Assembly (NCBI GenBank): GCA_002281855.1
Contig: NCHQ01000032.1
Coordinates: forward strand, 23,039-87,038
DNA from: Rhodospirillales bacterium 24-66-33
GTDB lineage: Bacteria; Pseudomonadota; Alphaproteobacteria; Reyranellales; Reyranellaceae
Direction: 5' to 3'
Length of the DNA: 64,000 nucleotides
This document shows, piece after piece, positions 27,201 to 35,754 of the stretch. Under the pieces are notes generated by a model. That model had not been told where the DNA came from. It searched no databases and worked only from the letters and a program-made list of their open reading frames with translations. The stretch's first letter is position 1. Each line of letters starts with the position of its first letter. A program made the translations under genes and the position numbers.

Positions 27201-30200
27201 CGACTGGACGCTCGGCGCCAATTTCGAGCAGCTCCGGCTGATGGGCACAGGCCATATCAACGGCACCGGTAACGGTCAGGACAATACGCTGACCGGCAAT
27301 TCCGGCAACAACCTCCTGTCCGGTGCCGGCGGCGATGACACGCTCGACGGTGGCACCGGCGGCGACGCGATGGTGGGTGGCCTGGGCGACGATACCTATG
27401 TCGTCGACTCCGTCGGCGATCTCGTCACTGAAGGCGTGGGCGAGGGAACGGACACGGTCAATGCGTGGCTCGGCTGGACGCTCGGCGCCAATTTCGAGCA
27501 GCTCCGGCTGATGGGCACCGTCGATCTCAACGGCATCGGCAACGGGCTGAACAACGCGCTGTTCGGCAATGCCGGGAACAATGACCTGAACGGCGGTGCC
27601 GGCGCCGACACGATGAGCGGCGGCGCGGGCAATGATACCTACGTCGCCGACGACTCGGGTGACGTCGTGGTCGAGGCCGCCGGCGGGGGCATCGATACCG
27701 TGCTTTCATCCGTCTCGTGGACGCTGGGTGCCAACATCGAGAGACTGGCGTTGAGCGGGGTGCAGGCGATCAATGGCACCGGCAACGAGATGAACAATGC
27801 GCTGACCGGCAATGCCGCGAACAACGTCCTCGACGGCGGGCTTGGCGCCGACTCGATGACGGGTGGCCTGGGCAACGACACCTACTTCGTCGACAGCAAC
27901 AGCGACGCCGTCATCGAAGCCGAGAATGCCGGGATCGACACGGTGCATTCGACGGCCAGCTACAGGCTGTCGGCCAACGTCGAGAAGCTCGTGCTGCTCG
28001 GGGTCGCGCATCTGAACGGCACCGGCAATGAACTCGCCAACGCGCTCACCGGCAATGCCGGCGATAACATCCTGGACGGCGGCCTGGGCGCCGACACGAT
28101 GTCGGGCGGCCTGGGCAACGACACCTACCTCGTCGACAGCAACAGCGACGCCGTGATCGAAGCCGCCGATGCAGGGATCGACACAGTCCGCGCCACGGTC
28201 AGCTACAGGCTTGCCGCCAACGTCGAGAAGCTGGCGCTCCTCGGGACGGCCAACCTGTCAGGCACCGGGAATGAACTGGCGAACGTCCTGACCGGCAACG
28301 CCGGGGACAACACCCTCGACGGGGGCCTGGGCGCCGACACGATGACGGGTGGTCTCGGCAACGATACCTACCTTGTGGAGGCGAGCGACGACCTCGTGAT
28401 CGAGGGCTCGGGGGCGGGCATCGACCTCGTTCGGGCGACGGCCAGCTACAGGTTGTCGAGCAACGTCGAGAACCTGACGCTTCTTGGGACGGCGAACCTC
28501 ACCGCCACGGGCAACGGGCTCGCCAATATCCTGACCGGCAACGCCGGCCACAACACACTCGACGGCGGCCTGGGTGCCGACACGATGGCGGGCGGACTCG
28601 GCGATGACACCTACCTCGTCGACTCGGCGGGCGACGCCGTCTCCGAGGCGGCCGGCGGCGGCTTCGATACGGTGCAGGCGTGGGTGAGCCACACGCTCTC
28701 GGCCCACGTCGAGGCCCTGACACTCATGGGAAGCGGGGATCTGGAGGGGATCGGCAACACCCTTGCCAACACGCTTTCGGGCAATGCGGGCAGGAACCTG
28801 CTGGATGGCGGGGCGGGAGCGGACACGATGGCCGGCGGAGCCGGCAACGACCGCTATATTGTCGACAATGTCGGAGACGTCGTGATCGAGGCCGCCGCCG
28901 GCGGCTTGGACACGGTCCAATCTTCCGTGACCTACGCGCTGGGCGCCAACGTGGAGAATCTGGTCCTGACCGGCACAGGCGCCTTGTCCGCGACGGGCAA
29001 CGCGCTTGCCAACAACCTCACCGGCAACGCCGGCCGCAACACACTCGACGGCGGTCTCGGTGCCGACACGATGGCGGGGGGGCTCGGCGACGACACCTAC
29101 CTCGTCGACGCGAGCGGCGATATCGTGATCGAGGCCGAGAACGCGGGCGTCGACGCAGTGCTTTCCACGATGAGCTACAGCCTGTCGGCCAACATCGAGA
29201 GACTGACGCTGCTCGGGGCCGCCGACCTGACCGGTACGGGCAATGCGCTGGCCAACGTCCTGGCGGGAAACGCCGGCAACAACACGCTCGATGGCGGCCT
29301 GGGTGCCGACAAGATGTCGGGAGGGCTCGGCGACGACACCTACCTCGTCGATATCAACACCGACGTCGTGGTCGAGGCCGCGGATGCCGGCATCGACACC
29401 GTGCGCGCGATGGCCAACTACAGGCTCGCGGCCAATGTCGAGAATCTGACCCTGCTCGGGACGGCTAACCTGCTTGGGTTCGGCAATGAGCTGGCGAACG
29501 TCCTGACGGGAAACGCCGGGAACAACACACTCGACGGGGCCGCCGGCGCCGACACGATGGCGGGCGGAGTCGGGAACGATGTTTACGTCGTCGATGATGC
29601 GGGCGACCTCGTGATCGAGGCGGCGGCCGGGGGCAATGACTCGGTTCAGGCATGGGCCAGCCATGTGCTGGCCGCCAACGTCGAGGGCCTGAGGCTGATG
29701 GGCACCGCCGATCTGGAGGGGACGGGCAACACGCTCGCCAACACGCTGTTCGGCAATTCGGGCAAGAACATCCTGGATGGCGGAGCCGGCGCCGACACGA
29801 TGACGGGCGGCGCCGGCGACGACACCTACGTCGTGGACCATGCCGGCGACCGGGTGGTCGAGACTGCGGGCGGCGGCAGCGACACGGTGCGGTCGTCGAT
29901 CACCTACACTCTGAGCGGCGGTATCGAGACCCTGATTCTGACGGGGAGCGCGGCCGTGGGCGGCAAGGGCAACGCCGAGAACAATGTGCTGATCGGCAAC
30001 GGTGCGAACAATGGCCTGGATGGCGGCGCCGGTATCGACACCATGATCGGCGGCGACGGCAATGACATCTATGTGGTCGAGAACGCGGGCGACGTCGTCA
30101 TCGAGATGGCGAATGGCGGCACCGACGCGGTACGCGCCTGGATCGACTACACGCTGACCGACAACGTTGAGACGCTGACGCTCTATGGCACGGCCGACAT

Positions 30201-30612
30201 CGATGCGACGGGTAACGCTCTTGCCAATGCACTCACGGGCAACAGCGGCCGCAACGTCCTCGATGGGGGACTGGGCGCTGACGTGCTGATCGGCGCGAGC
30301 GGCGATTCGTTTCGCTTCAGCACCGGATTGGGCGCCGACAACGTCGATCGGATCGCGCGCTTCGAGCACACGGCCAATATAATCGAGCTCGACCACACGA
30401 TCTTCGCGACGTTGGGCATCGGCACGCTCGACGCAGGCGCCTTCAACACCGGCGCGGTGTCAACACAGGCCGACGACCGTATCCTGTTCCACGCCAGCTC
30501 TCAGGCCCTCTACTATGACGCCGATGGCGCCGGCGGCGCCGCGGCGATCAAATTCGCGAGCATCGGCGTGCTCGTGGGTACGCTCGATCATACGGATTTC
30601 CTGATCGTCTAG
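24280..30612 (+). CDS. Giant M10 (serralysin-like) metalloprotease with 17 tandem 81-residue RTX-type repeats
   Basis: A 2110-residue protein. The N-terminal 230 residues are an M10 catalytic domain: zinc site HEIGHLLGLAHPHD (H155, E156, H159, H165) and Met-turn YTVMSYNFG (M200). An RTX-like region follows (GGDGNDRLDGREGADTM). After an irregular spacer (about residues 440-610) come 17 tandem units of about 81 residues. Each opens with a GGxGxDTMxGGxGDDTY calcium-binding turn and continues with a beta segment such as TLGANVENLTLTGTA and a GNALANVLTGNxGNN stretch. A shorter cap ends in a hydrophobic tail (TDFLIV). There is no Sec signal, fitting type I secretion by a C-terminal signal, but no ABC/HlyD genes are in the window. 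It is probably an extracellular calcium-dependent protease or adhesin. Confidence 0.85.
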   Translation: MPGTATTILIDGTPTDGADPWTDSLVGGGAWKDNDGGTVTIQWTAFQGTMDGQNSYSWTSHALNGLREALSLWESVANIDFVEVSSAATADVRFWWGTEAQAGGAGVLGWSDLVGFEDYYENPASETRDILFNAQDSAFSGALGKGGLGLLTMVHEIGHLLGLAHPHDGGPASDATTFQLVDNPYDIGNGGLNQGIYTVMSYNFGWPSHVPDHTAESWGLTYGPMSLDIAAIQTIYGANTTYAAGDDVYLLPKAPGSGTYWASIWDTGGIDTISAVGVTTNTTIDLHAPTDAIDGIALASFSRYEGDMLGGYTIARGVVIENAIGGSSNDWLYGNEVSNRLEGGDGNDRLDGREGADTMIGGAGADGYYIDDVGDVIVELDGSSGIDWVISTLDDYTLGANVEDVSLEGSWGSINAKGNSLANAIRGNEGDNILDGAGGADTLDGRDGNDRLVVSDLSFAKIDGGAGSDTFALDGAGLVLDLSNPALAMKFLSIERIDLTGTGNNTLILNQGAVFNIGAVVGSKRILIVEGNAGDQVKLAESTWTNAGSFTNADGTFDRWVLGNTEAHVEKALSPSGVTIVGTAGNDIISTTVSVPGQPVATNYGDSIDGGAGDDRMAGGLGDDAYYVDSLLDVVVEAANAGRDKVFASLSFVLGTNVEDLTLTGTANINATGNTLNNVLVGNTGNNVLDGGAGDDTMAGGLGDDTYYVDTVLDVVLEDANAGRDQVFAGVGYVLGANVEDLTLTGTASIDALGNALNNILVGNSGNNVLDGTAGDDTMAGGSGDDTYYVDTLLDVVIEEANAGRDTVVSSVSHVLGANVEDLTLAAWMDVNATGNALNNVLVGNTGHNVLDGGAGADTMTGGLGDDSYYVDTVLDVVVEAANAGRDRVFAGASYVLGANVENLTLTGSASIDGTGNALANSLIGNTGNNTLDGGGGNDTMAGGLGDDTYVVDAAGDVVTEGVHEGTDVVQAWLDWTLGANFEQLRLMGTGHINGTGNGQDNTLTGNSGNNLLSGAGGDDTLDGGTGGDAMVGGLGDDTYVVDSVGDLVTEGVGEGTDTVNAWLGWTLGANFEQLRLMGTVDLNGIGNGLNNALFGNAGNNDLNGGAGADTMSGGAGNDTYVADDSGDVVVEAAGGGIDTVLSSVSWTLGANIERLALSGVQAINGTGNEMNNALTGNAANNVLDGGLGADSMTGGLGNDTYFVDSNSDAVIEAENAGIDTVHSTASYRLSANVEKLVLLGVAHLNGTGNELANALTGNAGDNILDGGLGADTMSGGLGNDTYLVDSNSDAVIEAADAGIDTVRATVSYRLAANVEKLALLGTANLSGTGNELANVLTGNAGDNTLDGGLGADTMTGGLGNDTYLVEASDDLVIEGSGAGIDLVRATASYRLSSNVENLTLLGTANLTATGNGLANILTGNAGHNTLDGGLGADTMAGGLGDDTYLVDSAGDAVSEAAGGGFDTVQAWVSHTLSAHVEALTLMGSGDLEGIGNTLANTLSGNAGRNLLDGGAGADTMAGGAGNDRYIVDNVGDVVIEAAAGGLDTVQSSVTYALGANVENLVLTGTGALSATGNALANNLTGNAGRNTLDGGLGADTMAGGLGDDTYLVDASGDIVIEAENAGVDAVLSTMSYSLSANIERLTLLGAADLTGTGNALANVLAGNAGNNTLDGGLGADKMSGGLGDDTYLVDINTDVVVEAADAGIDTVRAMANYRLAANVENLTLLGTANLLGFGNELANVLTGNAGNNTLDGAAGADTMAGGVGNDVYVVDDAGDLVIEAAAGGNDSVQAWASHVLAANVEGLRLMGTADLEGTGNTLANTLFGNSGKNILDGGAGADTMTGGAGDDTYVVDHAGDRVVETAGGGSDTVRSSITYTLSGGIETLILTGSAAVGGKGNAENNVLIGNGANNGLDGGAGIDTMIGGDGNDIYVVENAGDVVIEMANGGTDAVRAWIDYTLTDNVETLTLYGTADIDATGNALANALTGNSGRNVLDGGLGADVLIGASGDSFRFSTGLGADNVDRIARFEHTANIIELDHTIFATLGIGTLDAGAFNTGAVSTQADDRILFHASSQALYYDADGAGGAAAIKFASIGVLVGTLDHTDFLIV
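26095..30290 (+). repeat. Tandem 243-base coding repeats
   Basis: Seventeen units of close to 243 bases encode the 81-residue repeats of the metalloprotease. Units fall into sub-types: the first four share a YYVD..LDVV...ANAGRD pattern, the next two share TEGV.EGTD..AWL.WTLGANFEQLRL, and later ones alternate other patterns. This suggests block duplication rather than one-by-one growth. The repeats are diverged at DNA level, so assembly collapse is not obvious. Confidence 0.8.
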
Positions 30613-30688
30613 CTGTCTCGCCACCCGGTTCGGCGCGGCTCCTGAAGATCGCTCGTCGGCTCTCCTGCCGGGATGCTACGGTGAAGGA

Positions 30689-31462
30689 ATGACGACGTCC
30701 CTTCGCGAGGCCTGGGCGGCCCTGCCGTCGCGGCTCAGGCTGCTGGAGCCGGTGACCTTCTCCGACGCGGAGTGGTCGCTGCTCGAACGCCTGCACGAGA
30801 GCTTCAACGATCGAGAGGCGCACACCAGGCTGCCGTTGGCGATCGCCCGCTTCCGTGACGCTGCGGTGAGGGAGATCTTCGAGCGGGCGCGGCAGTTCGA
30901 TGATGTGGTGACGGTGAACATCGACGAACGCTGGGAGGAAAGAGTTGCCGCCAGCGCAGGCGATGCGATGGCGCCCTGGGTGCGGCTCTACAACGAGGAA
31001 GTCGACGCGATGATGGACGTGCTGGTTCCCCCGGCACGCTATCGCAAGGAGCACTATGCCTACGGGAGGTTCGTCTTTCCCGAGCCGCACGGGCTGCACA
31101 CCGACCACAGTCTCGAGGATCCGGCGGCCGGCGGCGAGCCGATCTGCATCGCCCGCATCGAGACGCTGGGCACGCACTATGTCGACGGCGATTACCGCAC
31201 GCAGGACCCAGAGACGCAGAGCATGCTGACGGCGCTGCGCTACTGGATCGAAGTTCCCGAAGGCCAGCCTGAGGACGTCTTCGCCGAGCTGCTGAAGCGC
31301 GGCACGCTGAAGACCATCCCGGTGAACCACGTCATGCTGATGGTCGCCGGCAACGGCGCGGAGAACGCCCAGGTCACCCAGCACGTCTCCGCGCGTCCGC
31401 CCGAGGGCGGCCTGCACTCGGCGTTCTTCCAGCGGCAGTACCGGCTGGTCCCGGCGCGGTAG
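30689..31462 (+). CDS. Unknown protein, possibly 2-oxoglutarate/Fe(II) oxygenase-like
   Basis: A 257-residue soluble protein starting at ATG 30689 behind GAAGGA. The family is not firmly recognised. It has an HxD pair (PHGLHTDHSLED) followed some 110 residues later by QHVSARPPEGGLHSAFFQRQ, which could supply the distal histidine and the arginine of a 2-oxoglutarate/Fe(II) dioxygenase. The middle (RIETLGTHYVDGDYR) would fit the jelly-roll. This is inference from spacing only. It is 76 bases downstream of the metalloprotease, same strand, but probably a separate unit. Confidence 0.55.
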   Translation: MTTSLREAWAALPSRLRLLEPVTFSDAEWSLLERLHESFNDREAHTRLPLAIARFRDAAVREIFERARQFDDVVTVNIDERWEERVAASAGDAMAPWVRLYNEEVDAMMDVLVPPARYRKEHYAYGRFVFPEPHGLHTDHSLEDPAAGGEPICIARIETLGTHYVDGDYRTQDPETQSMLTALRYWIEVPEGQPEDVFAELLKRGTLKTIPVNHVMLMVAGNGAENAQVTQHVSARPPEGGLHSAFFQRQYRLVPAR

Positions 31463-31595
31463 GGCCACTGGTGGGCACGCGAGCGTCGAGTTCGCCGCGG
31501 TCGCGGGCCGGACGACGGAACCAGTGGGACGGGGAGACGTTGACACGCTTACGCGCAAGTGCCGCGCCGTCTCTACGCCAATCTGGAGTTCACCC

Positions 31596-32096
31596 ATGCG
31601 AAGCGCCCTCTCGCTCGTCGTCCTCTTCTCTATCGCATTGAGTGGTCCCGCTTTGGCGCAAGGCCAGGGCCAGGGCCAGGGGCAGGGGCAAGGCAAAGGC
31701 CAAAGCCAGAAGGAGGGCCAAGGCCAGAACCAGGGACAGGGTGGCGGGAAGGGCAACGCGCAGGCAGGCCCGCCACAGGGAAATGTCGTCGTGACCGATC
31801 GCGATCGAAGCGCCGTGCACACCTACTACCGAAACGAGTTCGCGACGGGCAATTGCCCGCCGGGCCTCGCGAAGAAGAACAACGGCTGCCTGCCCCCCGG
31901 GCAAGCGAAGAAGCTGTGGAACGTCGGCCAGCCGCTGCCGCCCTCGCTGGTCTTCTATCCGCTGCCTGCCGGACTGCTGTCGACGCTCACGCCGCCGCCG
32001 CCCGGATATCAGTATGTGCGGGTCGATGACGACGTGCTGCTGATGATCACGGCGACGAGGATCATCACAAGCCTCGTTACGAACCTCGGCGGCTGA
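31596..32096 (+). CDS. RcnB-like periplasmic protein with Gly-Gln linker
   Basis: A 166-residue protein. The signal peptide is cleaved near ALA-Q at about residue 22. A 30-residue Gly-Gln-Lys low-complexity linker (GQGQGQGQGKGQ) follows, then a C-terminal domain like RcnB: LWNVGQPLPPSLVFYPLPAG and PPPGYQYVRVDDDVLLMITA. RcnB proteins are periplasmic and affect nickel/cobalt homeostasis in E. coli, but most family members have unknown roles. A CNxxxPPG-like segment (GNCPPGLAKKNNGCLPPGQA) precedes it. The start at 31596 is the one giving the signal peptide, after a TGGAG ribosome site. No metal transporter gene is adjacent. Confidence 0.7.
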   Translation: MRSALSLVVLFSIALSGPALAQGQGQGQGQGQGKGQSQKEGQGQNQGQGGGKGNAQAGPPQGNVVVTDRDRSAVHTYYRNEFATGNCPPGLAKKNNGCLPPGQAKKLWNVGQPLPPSLVFYPLPAGLLSTLTPPPPGYQYVRVDDDVLLMITATRIITSLVTNLGG

Positions 32097-32169
32097 AGCC
32101 TGCGTCTTCGGGGCATTCGCCGCCAGTGGCGACGTATGGTCGTTGACAGTTCATGCTAGAAGCCACGGC

Positions 32170-34128
32170 ATGAAGCCGCGCGACCCCGGGAACCTACCGT
32201 TACCCACCGAACGGACCGACGACGGCTCGTTCCGGCTGCTGGTCGAGGGCGTGCTGGACTACGCGATCTACCTGCTCGATCCGGCGGGCAACGTCGTGAC
32301 CTGGAACAGCGGCGCCGAGCGCTTCAAGGGCTATGCCGCCGAGGAGATCATCGGCAGCCATTTCTCGCGCTTCTACGGCGAGGAGGATCGCCGCGACGGC
32401 CTGCCGGCCCGCGCCCTCGACATCGCGCTGCGCGAAGGCAGCTTCGAGAACGAAGGCTGGCGTGTGCGCAAGGACGGCACGCGCTTCTGGGCGCATGTGG
32501 TCATGGACCCGATCCGCGGTCCCGACGGCACGCTGCTGGGCTTCGCCAAAGTCACGCGCGACCTCACCAAGCGGCGGGCGGCCGAGGAGCAGTTGCGCCG
32601 CAGCCAGGAGGAATTCCGCCTGCTGGTGCAGAGCGTCACCGACTACGGCATCTACATGCTCGATCCCGAGGGCAATGTCGCGACGTGGAATGCCGGCGCC
32701 CAGCGCATCAAGGGCTATACCGAGGAAGAGATCGTCGGCCAGCACTTCTCGCGCTTCTACACCGAGGAGGACCGCGCCGCCGGCGCCCCGCAACGCGCGC
32801 TGGCCACCGCGCTGCACGAGGGCCGCTTCGAGAACGAGGCGTGGCGGGTGCGCAAGGACGGCACGCGCTTCTGGGCCAGCATCGTCATCGATCCGGTGCG
32901 CGAGCCCGACGGCACGCTGCGCGGCTTTGCCAAGGTGACGCGCGACATCACTGAGCGGCGCGAGGCGCTGCTCGAGCTCGAGCGGGCGCGCGAGGCGCTG
33001 TTCCAGTCGCAGAAGATGGAGGCGATCGGCCAGCTCACCGGCGGCGTCGCCCACGACTTCAACAACCTGCTGACCGCCGTGATCGGCAGTCTCGAACTGG
33101 TGCGCAAGCGGCTGCCGCCGGACGAGAAGAACCTGCTGCTGATCGACAATGCCATGCAGGCGGCGCGTCGCGGCGCCGCCCTGACGCAGCGCATGCTGGC
33201 CTTTGCGCGACGCCACGAACTCGATCCCGAACTGGCCTCGGTCGCTGCGCTGGTGTCCGGCATGACGACGCTGTTCGACCATACGCTCGGCCCCTCGATG
33301 GTGCTCGACGTCGACTGCCCGGCGTCGCTCGCCCCGGTGCGAGTCGATGTCAACCAGCTCGAAATGGCGCTGCTCAACCTCGTGGTGAACGCGCGCGATG
33401 CCATGCCGCGCGGCGGCACCATCGCCATCACCGCCCGCGAACTCGCGGCAGGTCCGGCCTCGTCCTTTCCGCTGCCGGCCGGCCGCTACGTGCGCCTCTC
33501 GGTCCGCGACCACGGCCACGGCATGGACGCGACCACGCTGGCGCGCGCGACCGAACCGTTCTTCACCACCAAGGGCGTCGGCAAGGGCACCGGCCTCGGC
33601 CTCTCGATGGTGCACGGTCTCGCCGAACAGCTGGGCGGCCGCCTGCAGCTCGAGAGCGCGCCGGGCGCCGGCACGACCGCGTCGCTGTGGATCCCGGTGG
33701 CCGGCGGCGACGATGTTCCGTCGCAGCAGCGGGGCGAGCCTGCGCCCGCACCCGGCGCGGCGCCGCTCCACATCCTCGCGGTCGACGACGATGCGCTGAT
33801 CCTCGTGAACACGGCGGCGATGCTGGAAGATCTCGGCCACGAGGTCACGACCGCCTATTCCGGCCGTGAGGCGCTGGCGGCGCTCGCCCGGCTGGAGCGG
33901 GTCGATCTCGTCGTCACCGATCAGGCGATGCCCGGCATGACCGGCACCGAACTGGCCGCCGAGCTCAGGCGCGAGCACCCCGGCCTGCCGGTCCTGCTGG
34001 CCACCGGCTATGCCGGGCTGGCCGAGGGCGGGATGTCCGACCTCCCGCGCCTCAACAAGCCCTTCCTGCAGGCCCATCTCGACCGGGCCATCGCAGAGGT
34101 GATGCGGGGGCGAAGCCGGTCGTCCTGA
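32170..34128 (+). CDS. Hybrid sensor histidine kinase with two PAS domains and a receiver
   Basis: A 652-residue cytoplasmic protein. Two near-duplicate PAS domains are present (DYAIYLLDPAGNVVTWNSGA with GSHFSRFYGEEDR; DYGIYMLDPEGNVATWNAGA with GQHFSRFYTEEDR). HisKA has H295 in GGVAHDFNNLLT, the ATPase has NARDAMP and GTGLGLSMVHGL, and the C-terminal receiver has D584 in VVTDQAMPGMTG. It would sense a cytoplasmic cue and relay phosphate internally. The start at ATG 32170 is preferred; a TTG at 32143 belongs to a TTGACA that looks more like a promoter element. Its last codons and stop lie inside a 23-base inverted repeat. Confidence 0.88.
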   Translation: MKPRDPGNLPLPTERTDDGSFRLLVEGVLDYAIYLLDPAGNVVTWNSGAERFKGYAAEEIIGSHFSRFYGEEDRRDGLPARALDIALREGSFENEGWRVRKDGTRFWAHVVMDPIRGPDGTLLGFAKVTRDLTKRRAAEEQLRRSQEEFRLLVQSVTDYGIYMLDPEGNVATWNAGAQRIKGYTEEEIVGQHFSRFYTEEDRAAGAPQRALATALHEGRFENEAWRVRKDGTRFWASIVIDPVREPDGTLRGFAKVTRDITERREALLELERAREALFQSQKMEAIGQLTGGVAHDFNNLLTAVIGSLELVRKRLPPDEKNLLLIDNAMQAARRGAALTQRMLAFARRHELDPELASVAALVSGMTTLFDHTLGPSMVLDVDCPASLAPVRVDVNQLEMALLNLVVNARDAMPRGGTIAITARELAAGPASSFPLPAGRYVRLSVRDHGHGMDATTLARATEPFFTTKGVGKGTGLGLSMVHGLAEQLGGRLQLESAPGAGTTASLWIPVAGGDDVPSQQRGEPAPAPGAAPLHILAVDDDALILVNTAAMLEDLGHEVTTAYSGREALAALARLERVDLVVTDQAMPGMTGTELAAELRREHPGLPVLLATGYAGLAEGGMSDLPRLNKPFLQAHLDRAIAEVMRGRSRSS

Positions 34129-34204
34129 GCGCCGCGAAGGACCTGACGGAACGACCGAAGGACTGCGTTGCGGGCGTGTGATCCTTCGCGGCGCTCAGGA
34201 CGAC
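34119..34204. repeat. Perfect 23-base inverted repeat across the kinase stop codon
   Basis: The arms 34119-34141 and 34182-34204 are exact reverse complements (GTCGTCCTGAGCGCCGCGAA followed by GGA) with a 40-base loop. The first arm includes the final codons and stop of the hybrid kinase; the second lies 7 bases from the plsY stop. It probably acts as a bidirectional terminator and is of REP type. Confidence 0.75.
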
Positions 34205-34210
34205 AGGGGG

Positions 34211-34846
34211 TCAGGGGCTGCTGCGGCCCACCTTCGGCTCGGTGCCGGCGAGCAGGCGCGCGATGTTGGCGCGATGGAGCGCGATGACGTAGAGGCCGCC
34301 GGCGATGACCAGCAGGCGATAGGCCAGCGGCTCGGGCAGGACGCAGACGAAGAGCGCGGCCGTCACCGCGGCCAGCATCGAAGCGAGCGACACGATCCGC
34401 GCCAGCGCCAGCACGGCGAGGAAGACGGCCGCGCTGCCCACGCCAACCGGCCAGGATAGCGCGAGCAATACGCCGAGGCCGGTCGCCGCCGACTTGCCGC
34501 CGGTGAAGCCCAGCCAGATCGAGCGGCTGTGCCCCAGCAGCACGGCGAGGCCGCACAGGCAGACCGCCCAGGGCAGCCACGCCGCCGGCGCCTGGAGCCC
34601 GGGAGAGAGCCAGCGTGCGAGAAGAATGGCCGCTGCGCCCTTCAACACATCCACCAGGAGCACGACCACCGCCGGTCCCTTGCCGAGCGTACGCAACACG
34701 TTGGTCGCGCCGGTCGATCGCGAACCGTGTTCGCGAATGTCGATGCCACGGAGCAGCCGGCCGGCGAGATAGCCCGTCGGAATCGAGCCCAGGAGATAGG
34801 CGGCGGCGATGCCGGCAACACACGCGACCCAGAAAAGCATGGTCAT
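34211..34846 (-). CDS. plsY: Glycerol-3-phosphate acyltransferase PlsY
   Basis: A 211-residue inner-membrane enzyme with about six helices that acylates glycerol-3-phosphate from acyl-phosphate, the first step of phospholipid synthesis. Diagnostic motifs are GSIPTGYLAGR, GSRSTGATNVLRTLGKGP and GHSRSIWLGFTGGKSAATGL, matching the conserved cytoplasmic motifs of PlsY. The length is normal. The start at 34846 (MTMLFW) has AGGGCGG just upstream; ATG 34840 is an alternative. It is a single gene convergent with the hybrid kinase and divergent from fecI. Confidence 0.93.
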   Translation of the reverse strand: MTMLFWVACVAGIAAAYLLGSIPTGYLAGRLLRGIDIREHGSRSTGATNVLRTLGKGPAVVVLLVDVLKGAAAILLARWLSPGLQAPAAWLPWAVCLCGLAVLLGHSRSIWLGFTGGKSAATGLGVLLALSWPVGVGSAAVFLAVLALARIVSLASMLAAVTAALFVCVLPEPLAYRLLVIAGGLYVIALHRANIARLLAGTEPKVGRSSP

Positions 34847-35106
34847 GCCGCCCTGGCGCTGTTCCAACCAACTGAGTTTGCCGCGAGACGCGTACCGCGC
34901 TCCGACAACTCGTGCGGCAATGCGATGGTCGCTGCGAGATCGCCGTAGCACCCGCCGAACACGAGCACGGGGCCGTCGAGAGAGAGAGGAGAGGGGCGGG
35001 ACTGACCCATGGGAACTCCGGAAACCAGCCAGTCCTACTTGCCCAAAACCGCCAGCCGGCGAAACAACGAAGATGTTTGCGCTTCGGCCGGGCATGACTT
35101 AATGAT

Positions 35107-35123
35107 TTGCGAACCATTCGCAA
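35107..35123. promoter_or_regulatory. Fur box upstream of the fecI-like gene
   Basis: TTGCGAA CCA TTCGCAA, a perfect 7-3-7 palindrome. It differs by one base from TGCGAATCATTCGCA, the form of Fur box I recall for many alphaproteobacteria. It ends 15 bases before the sigma-factor start, a place where bound Fur would block transcription in iron-replete cells. Confidence 0.7.
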
Positions 35124-35138
35124 CTGGGAATTTCCGAG

Positions 35139-35660
35139 GTGAGCAGCACTAACGAGAGAGCGGAAATATTCATCCAGCATCGGGCGGCGCTGGTGAATTT
35201 CGCCCTGCCCATCGTCGGTGATCGCGCTCGGGCAGAGGACGTCGTGCAAGAGGCGTTCCTGCGCTTCGCGCCGTCCAATGGCGCGGCGGCGCATCCGATC
35301 AAGGAACCGCTGTTCTATCTCTACCGAATCGTCCGCAATCTCGCCTACGACGTCACACGCAAGCGGGCGACCGAGACCAGGTACAGCCAGGATTATTCCA
35401 GGTCGGCCTTCTGGATCGTGCCGCAGGAGCCGCGCACGCCGGAAGACGACCTGTTCCTGCGCGAGGATATCGAGCGGATCGACGCTATCCTCGAAACGGT
35501 GCCGGCACGGGCGCGCGAAGCCGTGAAGATGCACCGGATCGCGGGCTACACGCTGGAAGAGGTCGCCGAGCAACTCGACGTCTCGGTCAACACGGCCCAT
35601 CGGCTGGTGCGCGAGGCGCTGGTCGAGATCGCCGTCGCGCTGGCATCGACCGACGCCTGA
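35139..35660 (+). CDS. fecI: ECF RNA polymerase sigma factor, FecI family
   Basis: A 173-residue ECF sigma factor. Region 2 has HRAALVNFALPIVGDRARAEDVVQEAFLRF; region 4 has ILETVPARAREAVKMHRIAGYTLEEVAEQL and a helix-turn-helix SVNTAHRLVREAL. FecI-type factors are released by FecR when the outer-membrane receptor binds its ferric siderophore, and then transcribe the receptor gene. It starts at GTG 35139 right below a Fur box. A fecR-like gene follows after 94 bases and a fecA-like receptor after that, the standard order. Confidence 0.88.
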   Translation: MSSTNERAEIFIQHRAALVNFALPIVGDRARAEDVVQEAFLRFAPSNGAAAHPIKEPLFYLYRIVRNLAYDVTRKRATETRYSQDYSRSAFWIVPQEPRTPEDDLFLREDIERIDAILETVPARAREAVKMHRIAGYTLEEVAEQLDVSVNTAHRLVREALVEIAVALASTDA

Positions 35661-35754
35661 TTCCGGCTGAAGCACAAGCATCGAAAAAATTCGCGGGCTG
35701 ATCGTCTATGGTCAGGGATGGTTCGGCCTTTCGGCTGGTTTGGATGATCGGACA

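Noticed and set aside
26095..30290. CRISPR-like periodic repeats
   Set aside because: The 243-base period is coding, encodes RTX-type protein repeats and has no short conserved repeat with unique spacers.
32143..32169. TTG 32143 as start of the hybrid kinase
   Set aside because: The TTG is part of TTGACA, more like a promoter -35 element, there is no ribosome site, and ATG 32170 starts closer to the PAS domain.
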